Positions 45,571 through 58,854 of a stretch of 64,000 bases of DNA are shown here, in pieces (the first letter of the stretch is position 1; every line of letters starts with the position of its first letter). A program made the translations under genes and the position numbers. Source of the DNA: Polydactylus sextarius (taxonomy: Eukaryota; Chordata; Actinopteri; Polynemidae); contig CM028919.1 in the NCBI GenBank assembly GCA_016801845.1, forward strand, positions 7,518,001 through 7,582,000. Direction: 5' to 3'. The notes under the pieces are model-generated. The model ran no database searches. It was not told the origin of the DNA and saw only the letters and a program-made list of their open reading frames with translations.

Positions 45571-46955
45571 AGGATTTGCCTTATTCACATTATAACATGG
45601 TACAAATGACAGACAATATCTATCATATCACAAGCAATTGAAGATAACAAGGCAGACAAGGATGATTCAAAGCTCCCAAATCTTTGCAGGAAAGAAATAT
45701 TATATCCAAATGATCTAAAATAAAGAGTGTTCTGTTCCTTATTCTGCAGTAATAAGTCCCCAAACAGTTGACAGGTTGTGTTTAAAGTGGTGCAACATAT
45801 TCTTAAAAGATCAGTTTACTTAAATTGCAACAAACAAATAACTATTCATATCAGCACTACTAACTTACCTGTATTGTCGCCCAGTTTCTACAGAAAGAAC
45901 GGTCACTATAAAAGCAGACAGTCATATAGGTGAATTAGACTCAGTAATGGGGAAGGAAATGTTGGTGCTGAATTCTTAACATGTAATTTCTTAATGCTCT
46001 GACTCACTATTCAAGCTCCGAAGTCTCAGAAATGGATTTGTTAAAATCTGTCCACATGAAATCGTTACCGCAAGAGATAAGTAAGTAATGTGTTTTTTTT
46101 TTCATAAAGGTTACATTCACAAGGTATTAAATGTTAATTTTGCAGCAAGCAGCTATTTCTGAAGTATAGATATAGTGGAGTAATGCTGTCACGAGCAGTG
46201 AATGACGTCGGACTCTGTCTATGTATGTTGTAGTCCAAGCTTCTTCCTTCTTTGTTTCGATGACTAGTTTGGTTGCACTGCCAGCACATTTATAATGAGA
46301 CAGTAACAGTGACCATGCACATAAGATTTACAGTGAGATGGCAGTATGATGTGTTCAGGTGAAAGCAATCTGCCAGAGTTTCTTCCACTGAAGACACCGC
46401 ATTCTTCCATAAGACAAGCTTATAGTCAGACTTGCCATCACCAGTATCACCAGCTCAGATCCTGGTTGACTGGTGGACTGTCAAAACATCCATGACATTC
46501 TCTTTTTTTAATTTTTTACTCTCACTTTCTTTACTGACCTTCACTGTGTCTTTGTGTGCCTGTCATTTACGGTCACAGGGAATAAATCCAGGATAAACCC
46601 AGGACTGAATTTCATTTCCCGGCCTGACTGTGGACCAGATGGAGACTGATGGACATTTCTTGTTTTGTGTTGAGGCTTTCGCTAGGTTTTCACAACATCT
46701 TTCTGAGAACACAAAATGGATGGGAAGGTCAGAGATTTGGCTGATGAAGCGTTTGTTTTCTTCTGAGATGTTGGTGGCACAGTGCCTTTAGTGGCACTCA
46801 GGTTAGGTGGAGATAGGCTGGTTATTGTACCAATAGGAATCTTTCAGGTAGATACAGAACAGAGATGCCTACATAAGCTGCCTTAATTCAGTGGTTGGCT
46901 TACTTCATACATAGCAAAATACCAAGCAAAGTTAGGATTCATAGGAGCAGTGTAT
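45571..46955. other. non-coding stretch, no gene seen
   Basis: AT-rich and unique DNA; no open frame with coding character and no recognised element. Confidence 0.55.
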
Positions 46956-46961
46956 AGTGTA

Positions 46962-46988
46962 AGTCAGTCAGTTGGTCAGTCAGTCAGA
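46962..46988. repeat. (GTCA)n imperfect tandem repeat
   Basis: GTCA units with one GTTG interruption. Confidence 0.85.
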
Positions 46989-47104
46989 CCGTGTTTGAAA
47001 AGAAATGTCTTCAGAAATTATGTATTACTGTCGCTCAGAGTGTTCACTGTGACGGCTGCTGCTCTCAGCTCTTCTTTTTCACTCTCTCTGTCTATCTCAG
47101 CACC

Positions 47105-47129
47105 TTTCTCTCTCTCTCTCTCTCTCTCC
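47105..47129. repeat. (CT)n microsatellite
   Basis: CT run of about 12 units. Confidence 0.93.
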
Positions 47130-47224
47130 CTCTCCCTCTGACACTTGCTCACACAGAAACTGTCCACTCAACCCTTGTGCAACAAGGTAACACCCTCCCT
47201 TCTCCCTCCTGTCTGAAGAGAGCG

Positions 47225-47249
47225 TTTTTTTTTTTTTTGTTTTTTTTTT
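47225..47249. repeat. poly-T run with one G
   Basis: T14, G, T9. Confidence 0.9.
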
Positions 47250-47439
47250 ATGGCAGTACCACTCATGTTTGCCAATGAGCAACTGTAGCTACCGAGTACG
47301 AGACACCTCGCTCACAACACACAGACACAGACAGACAGATACCGAGAGTGTGCACACACACACACACATATACACACAAATCCATTCTCACTCTCTAATA
47401 TAGAGTCAAACATGAACTCCTGTGACAATGTCACACACG

Positions 47440-47640
47440 TACTTAACACATCGTTAATTGCATGACTGCATTTATTTCACACACTGTAACAATAAGGCGC
47501 GTGTGTGTTATACTGTAGTAGAGCTATTCACCGCTGCTGGTAGATTTGCACATCACTCTCATCAAGTATTTATCGCCTGTTCTTAGGAGAGGATGAATAG
47601 TAAATTGCTTCTCGTATTAAGGCGACACTGACTATTCTCT
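47440..47640. promoter_or_regulatory. enhancer-like complex block
   Basis: CATCGTTAATTGCATGAC, TTTATCGCC, AGTAAATTGC and CGTATTAAGGCGAC in about 200 bp of mostly repeat-free sequence. Candidate conserved element, untested. Confidence 0.37.
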
Positions 47641-48880
47641 GTCTCCTCTGTCTTTCTTTTTTTCTGTCATGAAGACAAACGTGGGGGTGAGGATGGGGGG
47701 GATAGTGGCTCTTCTGCCAGAATAGGTTGTGTCTTATACTGTCACACACACACACACACAGCCTGTCTCTCTCTTTTTTTATTTATTAGTATCCAGAGTG
47801 TGTCATCTTCACTCCCCCCTGAATATGCAATGAAAGCTGTGGGGTCACTGGTTCCTACTCATTTTCATAATCTGGTGTACAGAGACGGAGACAGAGATGG
47901 AGACGGAGAGGGAGGGACACAGAGAGCAGGCCAGGGAGGAGGAGAGTTTCTGCTCTCTCTCCGTCTTCTTTTTCTCTCAGTAAAGATGCCATTGCTTGCT
48001 GTCCCTGCCAGGCAGGAGGACAGAGGAAAGAAAAGAAAATGGCTTCCCTTCACATTGGAGCCAGAGTGTTTCATCTGTTTTTCCTTTCCTGTTCCACCTT
48101 TACATGTGAAATGACTTGGTTGATAAAACAGGGAAGTACTATTTACAGACTGAACTGTTCAATTCCTCATTTCATTGCTGTCGCTGCCATAACAATTGTT
48201 GACTATTCTACTGCTCTTACCATTCAAAAGCAGTAATAGCAACTTTAATAACAGTAGATGCTGATCTCATTCACATCTAATATTAATGTACAGTCTATCT
48301 TGGTAATGGCATGTGATAATAGGACTGATGTACATACATAGCATGCGTTACCCTCGCCCAGACAACGCATTCAAATACAGATGGCACATTGTTGTAATTT
48401 GTAAACAGTGGAAACGTTGTGCCAGAATTAGTTTCCACAATCACTTGATCATCATGTTTTTCTCCACTACATGTGTGTAACCTGCTTCGTATTGGCTAAT
48501 TATAAAGTTTATCATTTTAATGCAGAAGTGTGAAATGATCTTTCACAGTTGATTTCAGCTCTTAAGGTAACATGTTGTGATCTCTTTAAGCTCAGATAGT
48601 GATGACTAGCCTACAGTTAGTCGTCTGACCCTTAATGTTCTTAACAATTACCAAGTTAAACTGTTTTCAAATGCCTCAGTCGTCTTATTTTTTTCGCGTA
48701 TGTACCAACTTGCATTTCATTACCACTGTTCTGTACTTGCATGTCCAGAGGTGGCAAAATGATAAAGATCTCCACAGAGTACAACCTCCCTCTCTCTGTC
48801 TCTACACACACACAGGCTTGCACAAGCTTGCACACTAACGCACACTCATTATCTCTTGGACTATCTATCCATCTCTAATT
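47640..48880. other. non-coding stretch, no gene seen
   Basis: Short (CA)n near 47742-47760, a GGAGAC-type repeat near 47884-47915, then AT-rich unique DNA. No gene recognised. Confidence 0.5.
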
Positions 48881-48884
48881 CTTT

Positions 48885-49055
48885 CATTCCCCCACAGTCT
48901 CCTGTTCTCTGTTCTCTGTTTCACCATCTTTATCACGTCTTCCCTGCTGTTTTCGTCTCCTGCTTTTTTACTTTCTCTCCTCCATCCCTCCCTCCCCTGT
49001 TTCATCCATTTTCTTTCAATCTGTCTAGCTCCTCTCTACTCTGTCCTTCCCTGGG
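48885..49055. repeat. CT-rich tract
   Basis: About 170 bp rich in C and T; gives a spurious 131-codon frame. Confidence 0.7.
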
Positions 49056-49059
49056 AGAT

Positions 49060-49640
49060 CACGAAGGCAATAACCAGAGCTGTGAGAGGGTCAGTCTGTG
49101 TAACCTGTGCAGGTGCGCGTGTGGATGTGTGTGTGTGCACTGCTGGTATGAAAACACCAACCCACGAAAGCCAAGGCCGTTTGAGCTGGCATTAAGTATA
49201 GGAAAAGGAAAATGGTCTTGTCCTTCACATGTTTATATTTCACGTATATGAAGTGTTTGCATGGTGTGCAAGGCCATAACTGCAAAAGGCCCATGTTTCC
49301 TCATTTTCCCATCTGACAAAAGCGAACTGCAAAAATAACCAGAGACGGGTTCGCACAGATTTCATACGTTCCAGGGTCAAAAAATTAACTCATGTCACAG
49401 AAGGCTGATAAATGTCAATGCAAATAAAAAACAGGAAGATTGAGGAAAATAGTCACAAGGTTTTCACACACCTGTTAGCCAATGCCACCCACGTTCTTTG
49501 TATTCATGCTTCGCCGCAGCCTTGGATTCCACTTAAAGTCTAAGTATTAAATCAGTAATGGTATGTAGAATTGGTATTCGTTTGACTGTGGAAAGGGGTT
49601 TTGGGAAAAACAGGCTGAGATTGAAAATGAATGTGAACTG
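49060..49640. other. unique DNA, no gene seen
   Basis: No repeats of note apart from a GT patch near 49125; no recognised element. Confidence 0.45.
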
Positions 49641-49649
49641 CATGATAGT

Positions 49650-49736
49650 CTGCCTCCTTCCTCTCTCCTATTGTTCCTTATTCTTTTGCCTGCCTCCCTT
49701 CCCATGTCACCACCTATCTTCCTCCTCTCCTTTTCC

Positions 49737-49773
<37 letters not shown>
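49650..49773. repeat. CT-rich tract with (CT)16
   Basis: C/T-rich sequence ending in a pure (CT)16 run at 49741-49773 and then CCAG. Confidence 0.93.
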
Positions 49774-49775
<2 letters not shown>

Positions 49776-49880
49776 GAGGGATTTGACTCTAACTGGCCTT
49801 GGCGCCCGTAATGAAACCAAATCTATTTAAAGCCAAAAGCGATGCAAGTTTTAATTTCCTATTCCAGAGTTAACCTTTTT
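49774..49880. promoter_or_regulatory. short complex block, possibly conserved
   Basis: Repeat-free sequence directly after the (CT)n run, with CGCCCGTAATGAAACC and CTATTTAAAGCC (MEF2/TATA-like). It could be a conserved element or, because a CCAG acceptor precedes it, an exon; no donor was recognised. Confidence 0.3.
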
Positions 49881-49914
49881 GGCTGCGCTGCATTTTCACA
49901 TCCACTTAATAACT

Positions 49915-50065
49915 TTTTACCCTCCACTCCCCCACTCCTCCTCTTCCTCTCCCTCCCTTTCATTCTCCCCATCACTCTCACTCTCTGTCACTTCCTCTCC
50001 TCCATCACCCCCCCACCTCTCAATTCTCCTCTTCCCACCCCCACAACCCTCAACCCCCCATTGCT
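49915..50065. repeat. CT/C-rich tract
   Basis: Pyrimidine-rich sequence with C7 and C6 runs. Confidence 0.8.
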
Positions 50066-50149
50066 CTCAGTGGCGAGGCACAGGCTGCCTCTTCAAGGGC
50101 AATATCTGTCAAATGATTCCCCTGTGAAATTAAGACAGAGGCCATGAGA

Positions 50150-51265
<1,116 letters not shown>

Positions 51266-51269
51266 ACAT

Positions 51270-52170
51270 CTAATTATTCAGTGTCTCAATTATCAAAGCT
51301 GATAGCCTCACGGTGCACCTCGAGAGCTTAAATTTACAGCCCTATTCCATAAATGTCTAAAATGAAATTAACTTTTTACAAGGTGTCATCTGTGGCTTTT
51401 AAGTGGTGAAATTGGAGCCTTCCCCCCCTTGCACACACACGCACGCACACATACACACACACATACACACACCTCATAATGAGAAGCCATTATTAGGCCG
51501 TGATTGGAGCCAGGGTCCCGATATTAAAAGTGGCAGGAGACGCAATATCACCACAGTGTCTAATACCCTAGTAGATATGTCATATATTTTAAGACAGCTG
51601 CTCCGCTATTTATAATTAATAGCAATTTAGTCCCAGCAAAAATTGGAAGACAGCTAACAGAGGGATCTTGTTCTATTAAGTGCAGATTCAGAATCAATGT
51701 CAAAGTGACATTGTGCAATTTTTTTGAGTGGGTGTCCACGTTCTTCAGGGCTTATATAAATACCACAAAGCCCCGTACGGTTTTTATGTGTGTTTTGCTC
51801 GGAAGACATTTTCCCTTTGATTCAGTATAAAAATAAGTGCAGTGCAAACAAAAAGAAAATAAAGTTGGCCTCTAAAGACATGTGAATAAATATAATCTGT
51901 CTTTATTCTCATGCCTCACAGTCATAAATCACTCTTTCCCAAATGACAGCCTTATACACGGCGTATCAGAGTGGCAAATGGCTCTATCTTATAATAGCAA
52001 TGTAGCACATAGCAATATTATCTGCTGTGGAGTATTGTAGTGCATGTGTCTCAGTGCTGTGCCCTGGAGCGCTAGCCAGATTACACTGGCCCAGCGACAG
52101 TCTTATAATAAGACTCGCCCATTAAATCATATCAGCACTGCTTTTTATAGGCCAACACCTCAGCTACGAC
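51270..52170. promoter_or_regulatory. long enhancer-like block (~0.9 kb)
   Basis: The longest stretch of complex, nearly repeat-free sequence in the window; the only simple repeat is a CA patch at about 51432-51472. It has many TAAT/ATTA cores and paired motifs such as CATTATTAGGCCG, CTATTTATAATTAATAGC, AAAGTGACATTG, CTTATAATAGC and CTTATAATAAG. AT content is about 60 percent with balanced strands, and open frames are short, so it is non-coding. This is what a deeply conserved developmental enhancer looks like. Confidence 0.5.
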
Positions 52171-52179
52171 ACTATGAAA

Positions 52180-53130
52180 CTGTCTATCACGCAGAAATGT
52201 GTGTATCTGGGTGTGTGTGTGCGAGGCAGAGATAGTGTGTGAGGGAAGGAGACTGGGAGGAGACACGTGTGTGTTTTACCAAACGTCGCTGGCGTTTGAG
52301 CTGCTCACCATAGCATCTGACAGCGTTTCATCTTCCCCTTTTATTAGATCAGCCTCGCGTCGCTGTCACCTCTCCTTTCCCTGTGCTTACATCACACGTG
52401 CCCTGGCGCGCACACAGCCGGGTGACCATTGGCTCACGAGCTCCACGAGGACGTTCTGGTTGGTTAGTTGGTGTCTGTTCTGTCAGGCCAGTTGGGGAGA
52501 GGGCATCCAGGACGACTTTCCATCTTAAATCACAGTGTGAATATGCAAACTGGGTGGCGACTGGTATGACTGGTGAATCTGAATGAGAGGTACATTCATA
52601 GTTGTATTACGATGCCTTCTTTAGATTTCATTTCATGCTGTGCTTTTCATGTGCCGCGATCTTGTCTGGTCCCATGTTGTCACTGTGTTTCAAAAGAAGA
52701 AAAGTTTAACAGAAAAGCAACTCACAGATTACATCATTTGAAGGAAACATCCAGCAGGAAGAGCTACTGACCAATTAAAATGCTCAGACACGTTTTGCAC
52801 TTTCTAAGAAAGAGAAACTAAAAGAGGAAATTCCATCAATGAGAACTATGCAGAAAAAGCATGATGATATCTGCAAAAAAAAAGTTTTGTATTTCTAAAA
52901 ACCCAATTATTTCAGATGTCCTAAGGGCCTAGTTTGTGAATTTACCAATTTGGTAAATTAGTTATTATGAAAATATTGGATTAAAAATTACAGCACTGTC
53001 ATATTTCTAACATTAAACTGTGCTTTATGTGAATTGGTGGATTCCTGCCAAAATTGAGTGTTAAAAACAAATAAAACCAAAGCAGATAATTGTCACTGCC
53101 TACAGTTTCTGCCTACAGACCTTTTTTTTT
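52180..53130. other. unique DNA, no certain gene
   Basis: A GT patch near 52197-52222, then a GC-balanced part at about 52255-52520 with an open frame of 109 codons but no recognised domain, then AT-rich sequence. Confidence 0.45.
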
Positions 53131-53134
53131 CCAG

Positions 53135-53215
53135 GACTTACACGACGCACCAACATCAGTAGATTTAAATATGTGGTTTTGTCTCGACAAACTTCTCCTT
53201 GTCGCACACTGTGCT
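53135..53215 (+). CDS. candidate internal exon (27 codons), unidentified
   Basis: A textbook acceptor (CCTTTTTTTTTCCAG) precedes and a consensus donor (GCT/GTAAGT) follows this 81-bp segment, whose length is a multiple of three. The frame from 53135 is open and reads DLHDAPTSVDLNMWFCLDKL then a hydrophobic LLVAHCA end. The composition is protein-like, with Trp, Asp and Lys. No family recognised. Flanks are not open in a coding-like way. Confidence 0.3.
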
Positions 53216-53219
53216 GTAA

Positions 53220-54164
53220 GTAGTTTTCTGTCTGTAGCCACCGCAGCTTCCCAAGCAGAGCTGTCATGTCACATTTGTCATTTCTGACGGATGACGTCGG
53301 TGTGTGTAGCTGGGAAGAGTTAAAGAAACGAATCCCACAGAAGACACAGCAGAGCAGCTCAGATTCTTTTGGACAAAGCAGATTGACGTGTTTTTGTTCC
53401 TTACACTTTATTCATTGCCTTCTGAGGGACGGTTTTCTGTACGCTTGCGTGTTTGACGTGGGATGCTCGATTGCTGCAGTGCAGCGGCGAAGTTAATTCA
53501 GAGAGCATGTGTGTATGTGTGCTCCTTCTTTCTTTTTTACCCCCTTCGCCACTTTATGACTCGTCTCCTTATCTTGTGATTTTAGAGCTGCCTCTGTTGT
53601 CACATTATACAACATTTCTCCATGTCTCAGGTTGTTATTTCATTAAAGTGAAGCTGGATTGTTGAACAGTTTGTAACTAAATGGCAATGGGAAGGCATTT
53701 TTGGAAGTGTGTTATATAGTGAATTATATCTAAGTGTACACTTTAATTGTTTTTTCACCTTAATTGCTAAAATACTGCTAAAATCAAACTTTATCCATAA
53801 AAGTTTACCCCAAAGAAGTTGTTGATTATACATTTCCCAAATCCATCCAACAAAAACATATGGTCCACACACTGGAATTTAATTGAAATACATAATTGCA
53901 TTGTTAATGTTATTCTCACTCATTTTCATGCTAATCTACCACACCATACATACATCTTCCCTGTCATTTAGTCATACAAACTTAAAGTACATGATATTAT
54001 GCCCACACAAATATATAGAGGAAATCAAACTGATAGACAGGAGGAGACAGAGACAGAAACTCACACATGGATGCTGATGCTGAAACATGCTGCACATACA
54101 AAGCAATATAATATGCACACATAGACGGACCGGAGAACTGGCTGACAGGCAGAGAGACACAGAC

Positions 54165-54165
<1 letters not shown>
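53220..54165. other. unique to AT-rich DNA, no gene seen
   Basis: A GC-balanced part to about 53510 is followed by AT-rich DNA. No recognised element. Confidence 0.45.

Positions 54166-54166
<1 letters not shown>

Positions 54167-54199
<33 letters not shown>
54167..54199. repeat. (CA)16 microsatellite
   Basis: Pure CA run. Confidence 0.97.
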
Positions 54200-54204
<5 letters not shown>

Positions 54205-54650
54205 ATGCATGCACGCACAGCATCCCAAGGCCTCTCCACTGCTCGGTTAATCCAAGCCGTCAGTCAGTGCTTCAGGGCCTGGATGCTGCCGTTTGATTGT
54301 AATTGCAAAAACCGGAGGCGGACGAGGGAGAGCCAGGGATGTCAATAGACAGGTGGAGGGACGGAGGGATGGATTCCTCCTGCCTACCCACAAGCCCCTG
54401 CTCAGCATGCTGTGTGACTTTGTGTCAGCAGTTTGTCTTGTGCATAGCTAATGACGGCTCGACGGAGAGGCGGACGTGAGTCTGCTCCTGCTGCTGCTGC
54501 TCTCGTTCGATCTCTCCATCTCTCTGCCCACTGGTCCTCAGCTGAATCCTCGACAAATGAGATTTTGCCTGAGGTGGATGGGAGGATGGTATGTGAAGCA
54601 AGGCCTCTGTCTGTCTGTTTGTTAAGAAATCTCACAAGCCATAATGGACC
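54200..54650. other. GC-balanced unique DNA, no gene recognised
   Basis: Contains GAGGCGGACG and several (CTG)n-like triplets near 54484-54502. A 97-codon minus-strand frame covers about 54402-54695 but has no recognised domain or splice context. Confidence 0.4.
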
Positions 54651-54654
54651 CAGA

Positions 54655-54770
54655 GGTTTTTCTCCTCCTAACCTCTCCCCTTTCCTCCTCCTCACCCTGT
54701 CCTCCCCCCTCTTGTCTTAGCCTCCTCTCCCTTCATTCTGTCTCTCTCTTCCCTCAGCTCTGTCTGTCTT
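54655..54770. repeat. CT-rich tract
   Basis: Pyrimidine-rich low-complexity sequence. Confidence 0.8.
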
Positions 54771-54819
54771 CTAATTTAAGTCAAAGGCCAGAATAACTCA
54801 GGGTGAATTGTTTTAGTGA

Positions 54820-54980
54820 AGAAATAGGGGAGAAGGATGAGGGGAAGAGGGGAAAAAGAAAAGGGGAGGAGAGAGGGAGATCAGGAAAGAGGAAGTGAGG
54901 GCAAGGGTAGACTGAGCAGCAAGAAATGGGAGAGAGAGGAAAACAACAGCTAGAGAGGGTTTGAAATGAAAAAAATAAAA
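54820..54980. repeat. polypurine tract
   Basis: GA-rich sequence facing the preceding CT-rich tract about 60 bp away. Confidence 0.8.
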
Positions 54981-55004
54981 ACAACTGCTTCTCCAATTAA
55001 GGAG

Positions 55005-55026
55005 CTTTTTTTGTTTTGTTTTGTTT
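55005..55026. repeat. T run with (TTTTG)n
   Basis: Short pentanucleotide repeat after a T run. Confidence 0.85.
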
Positions 55027-57280
55027 CTTTGGTCATGGACAGTCAGTCACACTTGCTTTTGTTGAGTGTGTGATGAATTACACCCCTCCACTCCCCTGCC
55101 TTTGTTGTGGTGAAGTTCCAGCCGTTTGTACCTCCTACAATATCTTTGCGCTGTGAATTCTCCATGCCTGTTTACCAACCAGGGTTCTTTTGAACTGGCA
55201 TAGAGAAATGGGTTTTTGAAAAGTCTCTTTGATGGTGAGCTCAATTTGTTTTCACCGCTAAAAAGTTTGTTTGAACGCTCTGAAATGTGGGTTGACGTCA
55301 ATGCCAGGGCCGGTCCTTAGAGGGCTGCTGCCTCCCTGCTCAGTGCATGAGTGTGCATTTGCGTCTGTTATCATGACCCGGCTTATATTTTTTGAGTCAC
55401 CTAAAACAAGTCATAGTCATGAGTCTCCAGCTTGTTGTTTTGCAAGTGAATACAAATCCATGTAAATTTGTAATCCATTCGAAATTTGTAGAATAATGAC
55501 ATCAGACAGTAACATGTGAAATAACAGTGAAAAAGAAGGATTTATGGGTAATTTTGTCACCTTCCTCCTCGGCAAGGTCAGAGGTCAGGTGTTTGATTAA
55601 TGACTAAAACAAATGGATGTAACTTTTCACAACTGTTTTTTACATATATTTGCACATAAAAACAACGTCCATATCATTTAAAGCAAAAGTAAAACATAAT
55701 AGAGCTAAGTTTTGTATAAATATCTCCACTTTTTTGACTTTTGAATATAACATACAGTAGATATGTAGGTACTGTAACATTGGGACATTATTCCTTTAAG
55801 ATTGTCCTCCCTGTTGACATGACTGCATCACAAAGTTTCAGCAGATTTGTCAGCTCCACATTCCCCACATCATTACACCACCAGTACCAGTATAGAAAGT
55901 TGATACAAGGCAGGTTGAGTCCATTGATTCATGCTATTAAAACCAAATTCTGACCCAACTATCCGTGCACCTCAGCAGAAATCCAGATTCATCAAACTGG
56001 GATACACTTTCCAGTCTTCAACTGTCCAGTTTTTGGCGATCCTGTACCCACTGCAGCCTTAGATTTTTGTTATTGTCTGACAGGAGTGGAACTTGACATG
56101 GTCTTCCTTTCAACATTCAACATATTGTTCATTCTGAGGGGCTTTTCTGTTCGCCACATCGGTTATCCGCAGTAAAAAAAAAATGGTTATTGGAGTAACT
56201 TTAACCATCACCTTCCAACCAGGATACAAGGGTATTTGCAGAGAAACAACAGAAGAACAAATGTTGAGTAATCGAAATAAAATGAAAAGTAAGAAGCTTT
56301 TGAATACTTACATAATATAGCCCTGATTCACCAGGTACTAGTGTAGTGTTGCCTCAGGTCCCTTTTGTGATTTGTAGCCATTTTAAAAGTGTAATTTAAA
56401 TGCTCTGTGGGTAGTCCAGGAAATTTATAGGTACCAGGTATACCGGAAGAAGGCATTTGACCAAAATGTTGTATTAAATGTTCTTTATCGAGTAAGTAAA
56501 GACAGTGTTTGGATGTCTTTCCTTCCCCATAGTCTGTGAAATAAAAAATGCTTGGAAATATCTCACAATCTCTCATTTAACAGATTCATGTGATAGACTG
56601 TTGCTAGTGCTGTGTGGGTTGGTGTCTGTGTAATTTAGGGTTTTTATTTTGATGATTCACCTTCATCATTTATCATGTACACCCATGGATGTAAGGGATA
56701 AGTTTCTAAGTCACATAACATCACCACACAGATGTAGTCAAGTCTGGTGGAAATTTAACGTTGCAGCACTTTTAGTTCTAATGAAGAACAAATTGCTATG
56801 CAGAAAGAGAGCGACTGGAGGAGGTGATCAGGTTTTTCTGATTTTCTACATCCTGGGGTTGATGGACAGACTCAGAGTCAGGCGTTAATTTTACACAGAT
56901 CACAGGCAGATATCTCTTAGAATTGCACCAATCCACATTATTGATCAGTGGGTCTGGCTGATGGATTACTGAGGCGGATGCACTGACAGGCGTCACGTCC
57001 AATGGGGGAAGAGTTTTGCATTGCACCGACCAAACAAGATTTCCCCCTGTTTTCCTCCCCTCCCTTCTCCTCTCCGTTCTTCTGATCAGAGTTATTTTGA
57101 CAGTGATGCATAAGTCTGTGCAGTACAGGGCTGGCTGGCTGGCAGGAAATGCCAGAGATCCCCCGAGAGTAGAGGTCTGAGGGATTAAGCAAAGAAAGAC
57201 ACTCCCTTAAAAAAAAGGAAATCAATGTTTCCTCCCTCTGCAGACAGAGAGAGAGCTGTTTAGGGATGCTGCCACTTTTG
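55027..57280. other. non-coding stretch, no gene seen
   Basis: Mostly AT-rich unique DNA; short A run near 56176-56184. The 126-codon minus-strand frame at 56938-57318 has no recognised domain and starts in a T/A run. Confidence 0.5.
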
Positions 57281-57282
57281 TG

Positions 57283-57301
57283 TTTTTTTTTTTTTTTTTT
57301 T
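57283..57301. repeat. poly-T run (19 T)
   Basis: A pure T run, possibly a minus-strand retroposon tail, but no element body was recognised. Confidence 0.9.
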
Positions 57302-57740
57302 GGAGTCTTTCTCTTCAAAAGAGTTCTTTGTGTTTGTGTTTAAACTCTGCTCTGTTTTGTCTTAGGGATAGTCTGGTCTGCCTCACACTGAAGTCCTATG
57401 TGAATGTTAAATCCAAACAAATCATCACTATCATCCCCCGTACTGTCCTTGCATCCTTCAACGACCCCCTCTCCTTTTCCATGCCCCAACTTCCCCTCTT
57501 TATGTCTTGTCACTTCTATCAAGGAGAAGTGAATGGCACATGTTTCATCTCCGCGAAGCGACGATGGGCCTGAAACACAACAGAGGCAGTGCTGGCTAAC
57601 ATTGAACTGCATTGGGGAAAGGAAATACAAAGGCAAGAGGGAAAAGAAAGCAGCTGGGGAAACACAAAAGGATCGAGCTGCAATGGGAACTAACCTTGCC
57701 TGGGTTTCTCTGATGTTCCTTTAAATACACACATACTCGC
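57302..57740. other. unique DNA, no gene recognised
   Basis: An acceptor-like GTTTTGTCTTAG at about 57353-57364 precedes a frame open to 57573, but no donor or family was recognised. Confidence 0.4.
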
Positions 57741-57743
57741 ACT

Positions 57744-57769
57744 CACACACACACACACACACACACACA
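57744..57769. repeat. (CA)13 microsatellite
   Basis: Pure CA run; a CT-rich tract follows at about 57794-57825. Confidence 0.95.
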
Positions 57770-57794
57770 TCTCCACTGCACCCATTAATGTCAA

Positions 57795-57825
<31 letters not shown>

Positions 57826-57829
57826 AGTC

Positions 57830-58735
57830 ATCCTTTTATTTGTCATGTTCAGAGGACAGCACCAAAGCGTCTGAGGAATTGGAGGTTACAGTGTATTAAA
57901 GGAAATGTTGTTTCACAAAAATGGTCATTCCCCTTTCAGTGGGAAATACAGAGGCTGTGCAGCTCCTGCACTTCAAAGCTGCCCAGAAAACTTCCCATGA
58001 AACGACTTTGATTGTCTACATCTAAAGGGGACAAGCAGGGGATTTTCCCCCCAGTGTCTCAGCATAGTCTTTCTCACATTGTTCTTGGCTGTCCTTAACA
58101 TTGGGCTTTGTTGGTATATAAAAGGAATAGTGTATGAATTAAGTAGCTCGAGCAGAAGAATTACAGGCAGGCAAAAAACATTTTTCTTCACAGTTATGAT
58201 CGTTGAAAGGAAATCCACAGATTTGGAGGAAAATTGGAGCATTGCATTGCAAGTAAAGAAGTAATTCCTACATGTACCAAAAAAAAAAAAAAAACATGAC
58301 ACCTTTGGCAAATCCAGACAAGAACGCTGAAGTGAAAATTAAAGTCATTATTGACATTAGTGGTCTTGAACCCTTCAATCTTGCTTACAAAGCACTGACA
58401 CTGAAGGGGATGTTCATTATTCGTGTTTTTTAAATGGCGAGCAATTAACATTTGATACCATTTGAGAATGAATGGCATACCAGAGTGAAACCCGTCATTC
58501 ATGTATCACTTTTTATGCTATTAAAAGTCTCTCACTGACCCATTTTGATGAAAGATATTGCATAGAAATGACATGTTGGAGGCAAAGCTGCTACGTGCAA
58601 ATTAGTGAGGAGAGGAAAGATGGGGAGTATTAGAGGAAAACCAAAGAGAAGTTAGACTGTTGTTTGGACGCGTTAGTTTGAAGAGTAGAGGCTAGAGTTA
58701 AGTGGACTGTCTCTCTGACAAACACGCGCATACGC
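57830..58735. other. non-coding stretch, no gene seen
   Basis: AT-rich unique DNA with an A run near 58280-58294. No recognised element. Confidence 0.5.
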
Positions 58736-58771
58736 ACACACACATGCACACACACACACACACACACACAA
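58736..58771. repeat. (CA)n microsatellite
   Basis: CA runs with a TG interruption; the pure part is 58747-58771. Confidence 0.96.
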
Positions 58772-58854
58772 ACATATATCCAACCCCACACACAACCTCT
58801 CCCCCTTCGTTCCTCCAGTGGCCCTGTCGGTGTGCCAGGGCGGGTGATTACCAA

